A stretch of 64,000 bases of DNA from Deltaproteobacteria bacterium (GCA_020060215.1 JAGVAP010000121.1:62001-126000); one strand, 5' to 3'; shown: positions 24,745 through 34,082, counted from the first letter of the stretch. Program-made: numbers and translations. Notes: generated by a model not told the origin, from the sequence alone.

Positions 24745-26577
24745 TCAGCCGGGCTTTTCGCCAGGATTCCTTTCTTCCGCCAGGGAGACGGCCCACGCCG
24801 CATTGATGAGACCGATGTGACTGAACGCCTGTGGGAAATTCCCGATCAGCTCGCCGGTCTCAGGATGGACTTCCTCGGACATGAGGCCGACGTCGTTCAC
24901 AAACCGGATGCACCTCTCCATGGTCTCCCGTGCGCGCTCGATGCGTCCTGCCAGGGCATAGACGTGCGCGAGCCAGAAGGTGCAGAGGAGAAAGCCTCCC
25001 TCCTCGCCCTCGAGTCCGTCGTCGGACCTGTAGCGGAAGACCAGCCCTTGAGCGCTGGTGAGGTGATTTTCGACGGCCTCGATGGTGGAGAGCATCCTCG
25101 GATCTTCCGCTTCGATGAAGCCCACCATCGGCATCATCAGTACGGATGCATCGAGATCCTCACTGCCGAAGCTCTGTGTGAACGAGCGGCGGCCTTCGCT
25201 CCACCCCTGATCCATGATGGCCTGACGGATCTCTTCCCGGGTCTCCACCCATCGGGGCGCACGATCGCGTGCGTTCAGGATGTCGGCCATGGCAGCGGCC
25301 CGATCCAGTGCGACCCAGCACATCAGCTTGGAATGGAGGAAGTGCTTTTCGGACCCTCTGACCTCCCAGATCCCGCGGTCTTTCTCCTGCCATCGGCGTG
25401 CGGCTCCATCCGCCAATTGGGCGAGAAAACCCCTGGAAACCCGGTCCAGGCTGCCGAGGTAATCCTTCAGAATATAGGCGGCATCGAGGATCTCTCCGTA
25501 CACGTCCAACTGGCGCTGGGACCATGCCCCGTTCCCGATGCGGACCGGCCGGCTGTTTCTCCATCCGGAGAGGTGCGGGAGCGGACGTTCGGAGAGGTCG
25601 TGCTCCCCGCCGATCCCGAACATGATCTGCATGTCCCGGTTGTTCTGCAGCTGGGAAAGGGCCAGGCCCGTCAGAAAATCAAAGAACTTGTAGGACTCGT
25701 CCGGGCAGGCCGCCACCCACAGTGCATGGAGTGTCAGACTCGCATCCCTCAGCCATGTGAAACGGTAGTCCCAGTTTCGGCTCCCGCCGATGACCTCGGG
25801 CAGGGAGGTCGTGGGGGCCGCCACGATCGCCCCTGTAGGGTAATAGGTGAGGGCCTGGAGGACCCTCCCGCTGTGGTGAACCAGTTCCTTCCACGGGCCC
25901 TCGTATCGCTGGTGCATCTCCGACCAGACGTGCCAGGCCTTCACGGTCCCCTGGAAGTAGCGTTCGACCTTTTCCGGCTCCCATGGTTCCGGGCCGGTTT
26001 GGGAGGTGGTCCTGTGTTCCAGCACAAAGGTCAGGCTCTCCCCCCGGCACATCTCGAACAGGGCATCGCATGAAGAACCGCGCAGGCGGAATTCAACCGG
26101 GGAGGTGAGAAAGAGGACCGAGGCCCCGCCCCGGGCCAGGATCCCTTCCGGGTGGGCACGGAGCAGGGGAGAGACCAGTCCGTACTCCGGCCGGGGAGCA
26201 TAGGAGACCCTGACGCCGACGCTCCCTTCGGGACAGGTGATGCGGCGTAGGAGGGCGCCCGGGGAATCGGCCCCAAGCTCGTGGCCCGTCTTGTTCTCCC
26301 CCAGGGCGAGAAGGTCCTCCAGGATCAGCCTGCCCCCCGGGGCGAGGAACTCGGTCCGGAGGGCCATGGTCCCATCCATGTAGCTGCGCCGTGAACCCTC
26401 CGCATGCTCCATGGATATCTGGAAATGCCCCCCATGGTCGTCCAGCAGTCGGTTGAAAACGGACGGCGAATCAAAGCGGGGGAGCGGCAGCCAGTCCACG
26501 GAACCGCCGCGGCTGACCAGGGCGGAGGTATGACCATCGGACAGCAACGCGTAATCGGCAATGGGTACAGAGCTCAT
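24745..26577 (-). CDS. Glycoside hydrolase family 15 (glucoamylase/trehalase)
   Basis: About 610 residues. An N-terminal beta-sandwich domain (IADYALLSDGHTSALVSRGG, then DWLPLPRFDSPSVFNRLLD) precedes an alpha/alpha barrel with the family motif GSRNWDYRFTWLRDASLTLHAL. The C-terminal motif EEVHPETGELIGNFPQAFSH carries the expected catalytic Glu. Bacterial relatives without a signal peptide hydrolyse intracellular trehalose or alpha-1,4-glucans to glucose. No signal peptide is present here, so it probably acts in the cytoplasm. The ATG at 26577 is preferred because family proteins begin with this IADYALL region; a TTG at 26634 is an alternative. Choice between trehalase and glucoamylase cannot be made by eye. 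Confidence 0.88.
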   Translation of the reverse strand: MSSVPIADYALLSDGHTSALVSRGGSVDWLPLPRFDSPSVFNRLLDDHGGHFQISMEHAEGSRRSYMDGTMALRTEFLAPGGRLILEDLLALGENKTGHELGADSPGALLRRITCPEGSVGVRVSYAPRPEYGLVSPLLRAHPEGILARGGASVLFLTSPVEFRLRGSSCDALFEMCRGESLTFVLEHRTTSQTGPEPWEPEKVERYFQGTVKAWHVWSEMHQRYEGPWKELVHHSGRVLQALTYYPTGAIVAAPTTSLPEVIGGSRNWDYRFTWLRDASLTLHALWVAACPDESYKFFDFLTGLALSQLQNNRDMQIMFGIGGEHDLSERPLPHLSGWRNSRPVRIGNGAWSQRQLDVYGEILDAAYILKDYLGSLDRVSRGFLAQLADGAARRWQEKDRGIWEVRGSEKHFLHSKLMCWVALDRAAAMADILNARDRAPRWVETREEIRQAIMDQGWSEGRRSFTQSFGSEDLDASVLMMPMVGFIEAEDPRMLSTIEAVENHLTSAQGLVFRYRSDDGLEGEEGGFLLCTFWLAHVYALAGRIERARETMERCIRFVNDVGLMSEEVHPETGELIGNFPQAFSHIGLINAAWAVSLAEERNPGEKPG

Positions 26578-26815
26578 ATGGATAGAAGCTGTGGTGGTTG
26601 GTCGGGAAACCCACCCGCCAGCCGCCACAGACAACTAACCCAGTAATGCAAGGGGACCCTGACGTAAATACGCTGAGAAGAGGGTTTGCAGCTGGAGGAG
26701 GCAGTATTCGTGCTTCACCTCCCTTGGCGGGCCGAATCTTTGCACGCACCTGACCACAGCGGTCGCCAGGCTTGGGGCAGGGCACGGGGGTGGTCTTCTC
26801 CCAACGGGCCGAAAC

Positions 26816-27637
26816 CTATCTCCAGTGGATCCTGGGGGGCTTTCGCTCCGGGACCCGACTGTAGCCGGTCTTCGGGTATCCCAGCATGGTCGGGTAGTGG
26901 TTCACCGTCTTCTGCGGCAGCCCGAAGGCCTCTTTCAGGGGTGGATACTGCAGGAGGGCCCGCTGGATCAGCCCGGCCCAGCACGTGCCCAGGCCCATGG
27001 GAAGGGCGGCCAACTGGAGGTAGGTCAGGGCAATGGAGACCTCGACCAGGCCGTTCGGGGATTCGGCAGGGGCCATGGCAAGGATCAGGACGGGCGCATC
27101 CCGGAGGATGGTGTCGCGGCCCGCATCCCATCCCGTGAGGATCGGCGGGAAGTAGGGCGGAAGGTTCCTGGCGGGGACGGTCTGGAGCACCTGGCGGATC
27201 CACTCGGCGGTCAATTCGGCAAATCGCCGGATATCTTTTCGATCGGTGTAAACCCACCACTCCACGGTCTGGGTGTTCCCGCCGGTCGGCGCATACCGAG
27301 CCACTTCGATGAGCTCCTGGATCTTCTCCTCCTCCACCGGTTGCCTTCGATATTGCCGTATGGACCGCCGGCTCCTGAGGAGCTGGACGACCTGTTCCCG
27401 GTCGAGGACCAGGTTGTCCCTGATGGATGGACACCCCTGCACGGGGATATCGTTGTGGCTGAGAGCCCCGTGGGGACAGACGGCGACGCAATGGCCGCAC
27501 CGCATGCAGAGCTTCTCGGCGCCGGGGACGGCCTTCGGGAACGATCCTTCAGCGAGCCTGATGAGTCCTGAAGGACATTCGTTCGCGCAAAAGCCGTCCC
27601 GCTTGCACCTGGTTTCATCGATCTCAATGATGCCCAT
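26816..27637 (-). CDS. Ferredoxin-nitroreductase fusion
   Basis: 273 residues. The first 60 hold two 4Fe-4S clusters: CKRDGFCANECP and the regular CMRCGHCVAVCPHGAL. The rest is a nitroreductase-fold flavoprotein: RSRRSIRQYRRQPVEEEKI with the FMN-binding Arg pair, then YAPTGGNTQTVEWWV and GLGTCWAGLIQRA. Such fusions occur widely in anaerobes and take electrons from ferredoxin-like donors to reduce unknown, often quinone-like or nitro, substrates using FMN. The ATG at 27637 has AAGGAG five bases upstream. It stands alone between the subtilase and glucoamylase genes. Confidence 0.9.
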   Translation of the reverse strand: MGIIEIDETRCKRDGFCANECPSGLIRLAEGSFPKAVPGAEKLCMRCGHCVAVCPHGALSHNDIPVQGCPSIRDNLVLDREQVVQLLRSRRSIRQYRRQPVEEEKIQELIEVARYAPTGGNTQTVEWWVYTDRKDIRRFAELTAEWIRQVLQTVPARNLPPYFPPILTGWDAGRDTILRDAPVLILAMAPAESPNGLVEVSIALTYLQLAALPMGLGTCWAGLIQRALLQYPPLKEAFGLPQKTVNHYPTMLGYPKTGYSRVPERKPPRIHWR

Positions 27638-27740
27638 GATTTCTCCTTGGCCCAGAGCTGAAGGTGACTGCACCGGATGCAGCCCGGAAGAAGATCCAAC
27701 ATAGGGGATTGGAGGCGGAGTGTCAAGAGAGGGGAAAGAC

Positions 27741-27810
27741 AAGACCGGCCACGAAGAGCCGAAGAAAAAACACCGTTCTTCGTGTCTTCGTGGCGGGATC
27801 CGGTTTCGTT
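27741..27810. repeat. CACGAAG-type dispersed repeat next to the subtilase stop
   Basis: Between the subtilase and the nitroreductase gene, GGCCACGAAGAGCCGAAG and, in the opposite sense, TTCTTCGTGTCTTCGTGGCG form an inverted pair. The second half resembles parts of the repeats at 16286-16332 and 51593-51639. It begins a few bases past the subtilase stop codon. Confidence 0.6.
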
Positions 27811-30800
27811 TCAATGCTGGAGCAATGTGCCGATGAAACAGCCTCCCCCGCCGCTTCCGCTCGAGGCCGTGGATCCGAGATCGCTCCCTCCATCTTCTCC
27901 ACCCCCGCCCGAGCCGTCGTCCCCCCCGCTCGGAGGCGGGGGCGGGGGCGCGCTGCCGGCCAGGGCCGCGCTGAAGTGGTAGACGCGAACCTCGATGGTG
28001 GAAGGGTTCCCGTTGTTCCGGTTCACCCTGGAACCCGGGATCATCCAGCCCTCGCCTCCGGACTGCACCTGGCCGGCCGCATTGCAGGCGACCACCCACT
28101 CTTCACCGTTGTGATAGTAGACATAGAGGCTGCTGACGTCATGGTAACCGGGAACGGGAATGCGCAGGGTCAGGCCGTCCGGGAACACGGCCGGGGGTCG
28201 CAGCTTCATCGGAATCCCCACCCCGTTTACCCCTGAGATATCGAGGGCGGGGATCTCATCGGAGGTGCCGAAATAGGGGGTTATCCCCGTCCTCAGGACG
28301 CTCTCGTCATACAGGATGGCAGCGCCCCGAAGATCTCCTTCGCTCACTTCGATCTTGGTGAGTCCGGACTCGACACTGGTGGTCGTTCTTGGCCTGTTCT
28401 CCTCGTCCCTGGCGGAATCGGTGACCCCCTCTATCTTGAAGCGGAATACCCCGGGCGCCATGGAATCCTTTCGGATGTCGGTGGCGAAGACGCTCACCCC
28501 AACGATGGCTTCATGGGGAAAGAAGGGGGGGACGGCCGATTCATTGGCCCGGTAATAGACCAGCCACAGCTTTTCCGAGCTGGAGACACCCGAATCGAGG
28601 GGCACGGCCTGGACCAGGGTGACGCCGCTCCCGTTCGTATCGTTCAGCCTGCGGGTATACGAGGTGACTCCATCGGTGATGAACAGGGTAAGACCGCTCG
28701 AATCGGTCAACGAGATCCCGTGGGCGGACTTCAACCGCACCCCGAAGGCGGTATTGCGGGGTATGCGGAGGACGTTCCTGATCCCCGCCTCGTCTGCCGG
28801 GTTGACCTCCTGGACGACCGGCGGTTCGGGTCGGGGGCCGGCCGGATCCGCGGGATTCGTGCCGTTCAAATACTCCTCCCAGTTGGCCCAGCCGTCGTTG
28901 TCGAAGTCCCCGTCCCATCCATGGGTGCCGTTCCCGTTCTGGTGATTCATACCGTAGAGGATCTCCCATGCATCGGGGAGGCCGTCATTGTCGTCGTCCG
29001 TATCCTCGTGGTCCCTGGTGCCGTCCTCATCGAAGTCCCTGGTGTCGGTGGTGAACCTGTTGTTGTGCACCGCTCCCATGCTGTGTCCCTGCAGGTCCTC
29101 GGCCGTCAGGGTGATGGTGTTCAGACCGTCGACCGCGGAGCCTCCGTCCTTCTGGATCGTGAGGGTGTAGGCCCAGACCGTGCCGGTGCCGCTCATGGCC
29201 GCATCGATGTCCGCCATGGGGTTGGGGCGATCGATGTGGATGGCCGGGGTTCCGTTCAGGGGTTCACTGAACGTGGCGGTGATCACCAGGGTGCCGACAT
29301 CCACGTGGTTGGGATCCGGGGCGCTGTACGACAGGACCGCTGTGGGCGGGCCGCTGTCGGCCGTGGCCGTATTCGAATACAAGGAGTCCGAGGCGGAGTT
29401 GAATGCCTGGACCCGGTACTGAACCACCGAGCCGTCTGCGCCGGGATCCCGGTAGGTCGTCGTATTCTCCGCAACGCTCCCGATCAGGCTCCATGCGTCC
29501 TGGGTCCCCATCTTTCTCTCGACCCTGAAACCCGTCTCGTTGGCGGCGTTGTCCGTCCAGGAAAGATCCATCGTATTGCCGAAAACATTCGTGACGGAGA
29601 GGCTGCTCGGGCCTTTCGGAGGCAGAGCGCCGTAGCCGTTCACGCGCCCCCCTGCAACGGTCTTGCCGTTGAGGGCGGGGCTGAGATCGACGCTGTTCAT
29701 CAGGGCCTGCCTCACCTGAGTTGCGCTCAGGGAGAGGTTCTGGGCCATGATGAGGGACGCGATCCCCGAGACATGGGGGGCCGCCATGGAGGTCCCCCCC
29801 GCATAGGCATAGGCCGGTTGGGTCGGACCGCCCTGGGGGGTGGATATGTAGGTGCTGAGGATGCCCACCCCGGGCGCCCCCACATGCACCGAGGCAGCAC
29901 CGAAATTGGAGAAGGATGCGAGACGGTCGCTCTGGTCCGTGGCCGCCACCGAGACCAGGTTCGGGCAGTTGTAGGCGGCGGGATAGTAGGGCTTCGCATC
30001 GTTGTCGTTGGAGTCATTGCCGGCCGCGCAGACGACCAGGGCAGGGGAACCGCAGATGGCGTCTCTCAGAAACCGGCTGTAGTTCGGACTCCCCCAGCTG
30101 CAGTTGATCACGTGGGCCCCGTTGGCGGAGGCATATTCAATGGCCTCGATGAGATCGCTCGTATAGCCGACGCCCGAGTCATTCAATCCCTTCAGGGGCA
30201 TGATCTTCGCGGCCCAGCTCACCCCTGCGATCCCGATTCCGTTGTTTCCCGCACCGGCAATGATCCCGGCCACATGGGTGCCGTGGCCGTCGAGATCGAG
30301 GGGATCATTATCCTCCTGAACAAAGTCCCATCCCCGCACATCGTCCACCCTCCGGTTGTGGTCGTTGTCGATGCCGTCTCCAGGGACCTCGCCGGGGTTG
30401 ACCCACAGGTTCGGCGACAGATCAGGGTGAGTGTAGAAGGCGCCCGTGTCGACCACCGCAACGACTACCGTCGTCGTCCCCGAGGTGACCTCCCATGCCC
30501 TGGGCGCCTCGATCTTCTGGAGCGCCCACATGCTGTCGAAGTACGGATCGTTTGGGATCAGGAGGGCCCGGTACTGGTAGTTGGGTTCCACATGTTCCAC
30601 GTCCGGATCGTTCCGGAGGAGCTGAACGGCATCCTTCACATCCCGCCCCTTGGCGAGTCTGACCCGATCGACCCCGATCCGTCGGTGCCGTTTGATGGTG
30701 GAGGCGACGAGGGTCCGATGAGGGGATCCCGGGGAGAGACCGGTTGCGGATCGCTTGTACCTGATCAGCACCTCCCCCTCCCTGTAAGGGGAGATTTCCC

Positions 30801-30921
30801 GGGCAACCCTTTGGGGGAGCTGCAAGGGCCGTTCCTGCGCGTATGCCGGGGAGAGAGAGATGAAGAAGGCTGCGAGAAAACCGAAGGCCGGTAGGATGGG
30901 TCTCGATCTGCTGGTGAACAT
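27811..30921 (-). CDS. Secreted subtilisin-like serine protease (S8) with truncated C-terminal tail
   Basis: About 1036 residues. A signal peptide (LPAFGFLAAFFISLSPAYA) is followed by an I9-like propeptide (GEVLIRYKRSA to VEHVEPNYQY) and an S8 catalytic domain, with Asp in VVAVVDTG near 158, His in DGHGTHVAG and Ser in GGTSMAAPHVSG. Then come a fibronectin type III domain (SWTDNAANETGFRVERK), an Asp-rich thrombospondin-3-like calcium stretch (DEDGTRDHEDTDDDNDGLPD) and beta-rich C-terminal domains. The end, after a Gly/Pro/Ser linker, is GGGGCFIGTLLQH. In related proteins GGGGCFIATA begins a longer tail with a membrane helix; here it stops within nine residues. The ATG at 30921 fits the signal peptide; a TTG at 30942 is less likely. 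Confidence 0.9.
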   Translation of the reverse strand: MFTSRSRPILPAFGFLAAFFISLSPAYAQERPLQLPQRVAREISPYREGEVLIRYKRSATGLSPGSPHRTLVASTIKRHRRIGVDRVRLAKGRDVKDAVQLLRNDPDVEHVEPNYQYRALLIPNDPYFDSMWALQKIEAPRAWEVTSGTTTVVVAVVDTGAFYTHPDLSPNLWVNPGEVPGDGIDNDHNRRVDDVRGWDFVQEDNDPLDLDGHGTHVAGIIAGAGNNGIGIAGVSWAAKIMPLKGLNDSGVGYTSDLIEAIEYASANGAHVINCSWGSPNYSRFLRDAICGSPALVVCAAGNDSNDNDAKPYYPAAYNCPNLVSVAATDQSDRLASFSNFGAASVHVGAPGVGILSTYISTPQGGPTQPAYAYAGGTSMAAPHVSGIASLIMAQNLSLSATQVRQALMNSVDLSPALNGKTVAGGRVNGYGALPPKGPSSLSVTNVFGNTMDLSWTDNAANETGFRVERKMGTQDAWSLIGSVAENTTTYRDPGADGSVVQYRVQAFNSASDSLYSNTATADSGPPTAVLSYSAPDPNHVDVGTLVITATFSEPLNGTPAIHIDRPNPMADIDAAMSGTGTVWAYTLTIQKDGGSAVDGLNTITLTAEDLQGHSMGAVHNNRFTTDTRDFDEDGTRDHEDTDDDNDGLPDAWEILYGMNHQNGNGTHGWDGDFDNDGWANWEEYLNGTNPADPAGPRPEPPVVQEVNPADEAGIRNVLRIPRNTAFGVRLKSAHGISLTDSSGLTLFITDGVTSYTRRLNDTNGSGVTLVQAVPLDSGVSSSEKLWLVYYRANESAVPPFFPHEAIVGVSVFATDIRKDSMAPGVFRFKIEGVTDSARDEENRPRTTTSVESGLTKIEVSEGDLRGAAILYDESVLRTGITPYFGTSDEIPALDISGVNGVGIPMKLRPPAVFPDGLTLRIPVPGYHDVSSLYVYYHNGEEWVVACNAAGQVQSGGEGWMIPGSRVNRNNGNPSTIEVRVYHFSAALAGSAPPPPPPSGGDDGSGGGGEDGGSDLGSTASSGSGGGGCFIGTLLQH

Positions 30922-31135
30922 AACGGCACGCTCCGGCTCCAAGGCGTCATACAGCCCCTCTCCGACGTCCCGGACCAGCGCAGTACCGTTTTGGAAAAGC
31001 CATTACAGTGCGAGGGTGAGAGGGGTCCCCTTATCGGGGCGACGGAGTGTACGACTTTGATCCCGGCGTGTCAATCAATAACTGGCACACCGCGCACCCT
31101 GCCGTCTCCGCGGTGAACCGTCTTCCGGGGCAGAG

Positions 31136-33397
31136 TCAGTTGCTTGAAATATGTGATGGTACTTGGGACACCGTGACCCAAGCCGAAAGATCAGGAAACC
31201 AGAGGAAGGCGGCCAGGAGGGCGGCGGAGGCCAGGATGAGGAGAACCTCTCTCAGGGTGATGCGATAACTCCTCCGAAAGGATCTCCCCTTCAACCCGAA
31301 CCCTCGAGCCTCCATGGCCATGGCCAGTTCTTCGGAAAACAGAAAAGACTGCACCAGGAGCGGCATGAGGAGGGCCGCAAAGTTCGGCAGGTTGCGGAGT
31401 CTCATGCGCAGGTCGATTCCTCTCGACATCTGCGCCTCCCTGATCAGGCGGACCCTCCGCGCGATGAGCGGTACATAGCGCATGGATGTGCTCAGCATAA
31501 AGGAAAGCTCGTAGGGGAGCCCCAGCTTCCTCATGCCGTCCCCCATCTCTTCGGGGCTCATGGTGCGGAAAAAGACGAGGGAGACGGTGAAGAGGTTGAA
31601 GAGACGCAGGGCAAGGAACACGGCGGTCCGGAGATCCGTGCTGATCAGGCTGACGGCGAAGACCAGAACGACCATCGGCCCCATGAGCCTGAGGCTGCGG
31701 CCCCACGGCCTCAGCATTCCCATCGCCCCCATGACCGCGAAGAGGGCCATTGACTCGAGGCAGTGGACCTCCGGGGCTTGGGTGAAGAGCACGAAGGCAA
31801 TCGCCACTGCCCCCAGGATGATCTTGGTGCGCGGATCGAGGTGTTTCAAGAAACGGTTCTCCTTCTGCTTGATGAACAGATCCCTCTCGATCCCCGCTTT
31901 CCCTTTCCCCCCTTTCGTAAAAGGGGGGCAGGGGGGGATTTCCGGTGCAATCGCGCCCAGTGCGATCAGCCGGTCGTCCCGGATCAACTCCTCAGGCCTG
32001 CCCTCCGCCGCGATCCTCCCTTCGTGCAGGACGATCCATCGATCGGAAGCGGCGAGGGCGAATTCAAGATCGTGCGTGACGATCACGACCGTGTGGCCTC
32101 GGTCTCGAAGAGCGGCGACAATCCGTGCAAGGATTTCGAGGAACCGGCCGTCCTGCCCGACGGTAGGCTCATCGATCACGAGGATCCGGGGGTCCATGGC
32201 CGCGATGGAGCCGACGGCCACGCGTCTCTTCTCTCCCTCACTCAGGCGATATGGCGGGCGGTCCAGAAGATCATGCAGCTGGAAGAGATCGCAGAGCTCA
32301 CGCACTCTCCCGAGATCCGCTCGGGGACCCTTCCCTCCGGCGGCCAGTTCCTCTCTTACACTGGTCTTGAAGAACTGGTCGTTGGGGTTCTGAAAGGAGA
32401 TCCCTATGCGGGAGGCGATCTCCGCGGGGCTCCGTCCTCGCAGGTCCGAGCCCAGGACCGACACCCGCCCGCCGCCGGGGAGGCGAAGACCGTTGAGGTG
32501 CCTGATGAGTGTAGTCTTCCCGGAACCGTTCCTGCCCACGATGGCCAGCACCTCCCCTTCCCTGACCTCAAAGGAGATGTCTCCGAGGACCGGTCTTCCT
32601 TCCATCTCAAGGGAGAGTCCCTGGACACTGAACGCGGGGCCCGGGCTCCGGCGGCCGGTATTCCGTGGGGGGTAGGCGGGGAGAAGATGGCGTTCCTTGA
32701 GGATGGAGCGCGCCTCTGAGGGGCCGCAGTCCGCAACGGCCTTCCCTTTTTCCAGAAAGATACATCGGGTGGCAAGGGGGAGGAGTCCGGAGACCCTGTG
32801 CTCGATCACCACGATGGTCCTGCCCCTCCTGTGAAGATCCCGAAGAACGCTGAGCACCTGTTCAATGCCGGCCCAGTCCAGATGGGCGAAGGGTTCGTCG
32901 AGGACCAGAAGGGGAGGGTCCAGACACAGGACCGAACCGATTGCCGCAATCCGCCGCTCGCCCCCCGAAAGGGCGAGCGGAGACCGGCGGAGGAGTTCCT
33001 GGATGTGGAGGATCTCCGCCGTGTGCCGGATGCGGACTTCGATCTCCGCCGGAGGCAAACCGAGACTCTCCAGGCCGAAGGCCATCTCTTCCTCGACCGT
33101 GCTGCAGAAAAGGTGGGCGTCGGTATTCTGGAGGACCATGCCTGCAAGGGGAAGGAACCGGGCCACGCTCATCCGGCCGGTATCCTTGCCGGCTACACGT
33201 ACCGTCCCCTTCAGGGTTCCACCCCAGAAGTGGGGGATGAGGCCGTTGAACAGATAGGCGAGGGTGGACTTGCCCGAGCCGCTTCCGCCGCAGATCAGGA
33301 CGCATTCTCCCCTGCCGATCGAGAAGGTGATCCCCTCCAGATCCCATCCCCGGTCCCTGCCCGGGTAGCGATAGAAGACGTCGGAGAGCGAGATCAC
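31136..33397 (-). CDS. Single-chain ECF transporter: two ATPases fused to the T component
   Basis: 753 residues starting at a GTG that overlaps the TGA stop of thiW (GTGA). First ATPase: Walker A GGSGSGKS near 36, signature LSGGERR, Walker B LLVLDEPF. Second ATPase: GRNGSGKT near 287, LSEGEKRR, ILVIDEPT. From about 515 on, a membrane EcfT domain (KHLDPRTKIILGAVAIAFVL) carries the coupling-helix motifs SRGIDLR and EARGFGLKGR. Together they would form the energising module for vitamin uptake with the ThiW S-component. In known ECF systems A and T are normally separate. The linker near 485-501 reads IPPCPPFTKGGKGK and is encoded by a dispersed palindromic repeat, which may have created the fusion. 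Confidence 0.9.
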   Translation of the reverse strand: MISLSDVFYRYPGRDRGWDLEGITFSIGRGECVLICGGSGSGKSTLAYLFNGLIPHFWGGTLKGTVRVAGKDTGRMSVARFLPLAGMVLQNTDAHLFCSTVEEEMAFGLESLGLPPAEIEVRIRHTAEILHIQELLRRSPLALSGGERRIAAIGSVLCLDPPLLVLDEPFAHLDWAGIEQVLSVLRDLHRRGRTIVVIEHRVSGLLPLATRCIFLEKGKAVADCGPSEARSILKERHLLPAYPPRNTGRRSPGPAFSVQGLSLEMEGRPVLGDISFEVREGEVLAIVGRNGSGKTTLIRHLNGLRLPGGGRVSVLGSDLRGRSPAEIASRIGISFQNPNDQFFKTSVREELAAGGKGPRADLGRVRELCDLFQLHDLLDRPPYRLSEGEKRRVAVGSIAAMDPRILVIDEPTVGQDGRFLEILARIVAALRDRGHTVVIVTHDLEFALAASDRWIVLHEGRIAAEGRPEELIRDDRLIALGAIAPEIPPCPPFTKGGKGKAGIERDLFIKQKENRFLKHLDPRTKIILGAVAIAFVLFTQAPEVHCLESMALFAVMGAMGMLRPWGRSLRLMGPMVVLVFAVSLISTDLRTAVFLALRLFNLFTVSLVFFRTMSPEEMGDGMRKLGLPYELSFMLSTSMRYVPLIARRVRLIREAQMSRGIDLRMRLRNLPNFAALLMPLLVQSFLFSEELAMAMEARGFGLKGRSFRRSYRITLREVLLILASAALLAAFLWFPDLSAWVTVSQVPSHISSN
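31893..31945. repeat. Palindromic repeat inside the coding frame (CCCCCCTTT...AAAGGGGGG)
   Basis: A 9-bp perfect stem CCCCCCTTT (31907-31915) and AAAGGGGGG (31920-31928) with a CGTA loop, flanked by further G and C runs. It is a common type of scattered repeat, read here as PPCPPFTKGGKG in the linker between the second ATPase and the T domain of the ECF fusion. Confidence 0.7.
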
Positions 33398-33876
33398 GGT
33401 TTCCAGATCCCGGCCTTCTTCAGGAGCGAGAGCGCCAGGAGGCCGATGATCGTCCCCCCGATCGTGCTGATGCTGAACGCAATGACCAGGGCTGCAAGGG
33501 GCATGGTCTTGTTCATCAGGACGGGTGCAACCAGCCATGCGCTTGCAAGCGCACCCAAGAGCCCGGTTCCGACGACCTCCCCCAGCCCTGCCGCAATCGT
33601 CCTTCTCGTAGCCAGATAGGCCAGCCCCGCAACAAAGGCGCCGATCATCCCGCCGGGGAAGGCGAGAAGGGTTCCAAGGCCGAGGATGTTGCGGATCACG
33701 GCGGCCAGGCCCGCAACGGCCATGGCATAGACCGGCCCCAGCATGACGGCCGCCAGCACGTTGACCATGTGCTGGGCGGGGAAACACTTGGCGATCCCGA
33801 CCGGGATAAATACGGGGGAAAGGGCCACTGCCAGGGCGGTCAGGACGACTGCCTTCGCCACGTCTCTCGATTTCAA
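33394..33876 (-). CDS. thiW: ThiW, ECF S-component for the thiazole precursor of thiamine
   Basis: 160 residues, about five membrane helices. ThiW features are visible: LTALAVALSPVFIPVGIAKCFPAQHMVNVLAAVMLGP, then IRNILGLGTLLAFPGGMIGAFVAG. The start is the TTG at 33876, which has GGAGG five bases upstream; an open frame reaches back to a TTG at 33909 but without a ribosome binding site. ThiW is the predicted uptake protein for hydroxyethylthiazole. Its gene lies behind a TPP riboswitch and overlaps the ECF energising module by four bases, which agrees with a thiamine-repressed salvage operon. Confidence 0.92.
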   Translation of the reverse strand: MKSRDVAKAVVLTALAVALSPVFIPVGIAKCFPAQHMVNVLAAVMLGPVYAMAVAGLAAVIRNILGLGTLLAFPGGMIGAFVAGLAYLATRRTIAAGLGEVVGTGLLGALASAWLVAPVLMNKTMPLAALVIAFSISTIGGTIIGLLALSLLKKAGIWKP

Positions 33877-33925
33877 GAAGACCTCCTTTTTTTGGTTTTC
33901 AACGTTCAAAGCGCCATCATGTCAT

Positions 33926-33975
33926 GGTTCCCACGCGTTGATTCTCATCGTTCCCACGCTCCCCGCGCGGGAACG
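33926..33975. repeat. GTTCCCACGC-type REP repeats
   Basis: GGTTCCCACGCG near 33926 and CGTTCCCACGCT, with CGCGGGAACG closing a hairpin, at 33949-33975; a GGGACGC-TCCT-GCGTCCC hairpin follows at about 33982-34000. The same family occurs at 41597-41622. These sit in the leader between the riboswitch terminator and thiW. Confidence 0.7.
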
Positions 33976-34019
33976 CCCGACCGGGACGCTCCTGCGTCCC
34001 TTTGGCACACTTCAGTTGA

Positions 34020-34052
34020 CAAAAAAGCCGCTCCCCGGAAAGGGAAGCGGCT
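34020..34052 (-). terminator. Intrinsic terminator of the TPP riboswitch
   Basis: On the minus strand an AGCCGCTTCCC/GGGGAGCGGCT hairpin is followed by six T residues (the A run at 34021-34026). It lies about 30 bases past the riboswitch aptamer and would stop transcription into thiW when TPP is bound. Confidence 0.85.
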
Positions 34053-34082
34053 CCTCTGATCGGAAACACCCGTCATGAAAGC

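Noticed and set aside
28513..30894. Roughly 790-codon open frame on the plus strand opposite the subtilase
   Set aside because: Low-complexity composition (Val, Gly, Arg, Asp) and no ribosome binding site; the opposite strand encodes a complete S8 protease.
33394..33787. Upstream extension of the ECF fusion by about 130 codons
   Set aside because: This part is only another frame of thiW; the GTG overlapping the thiW stop is the credible start.
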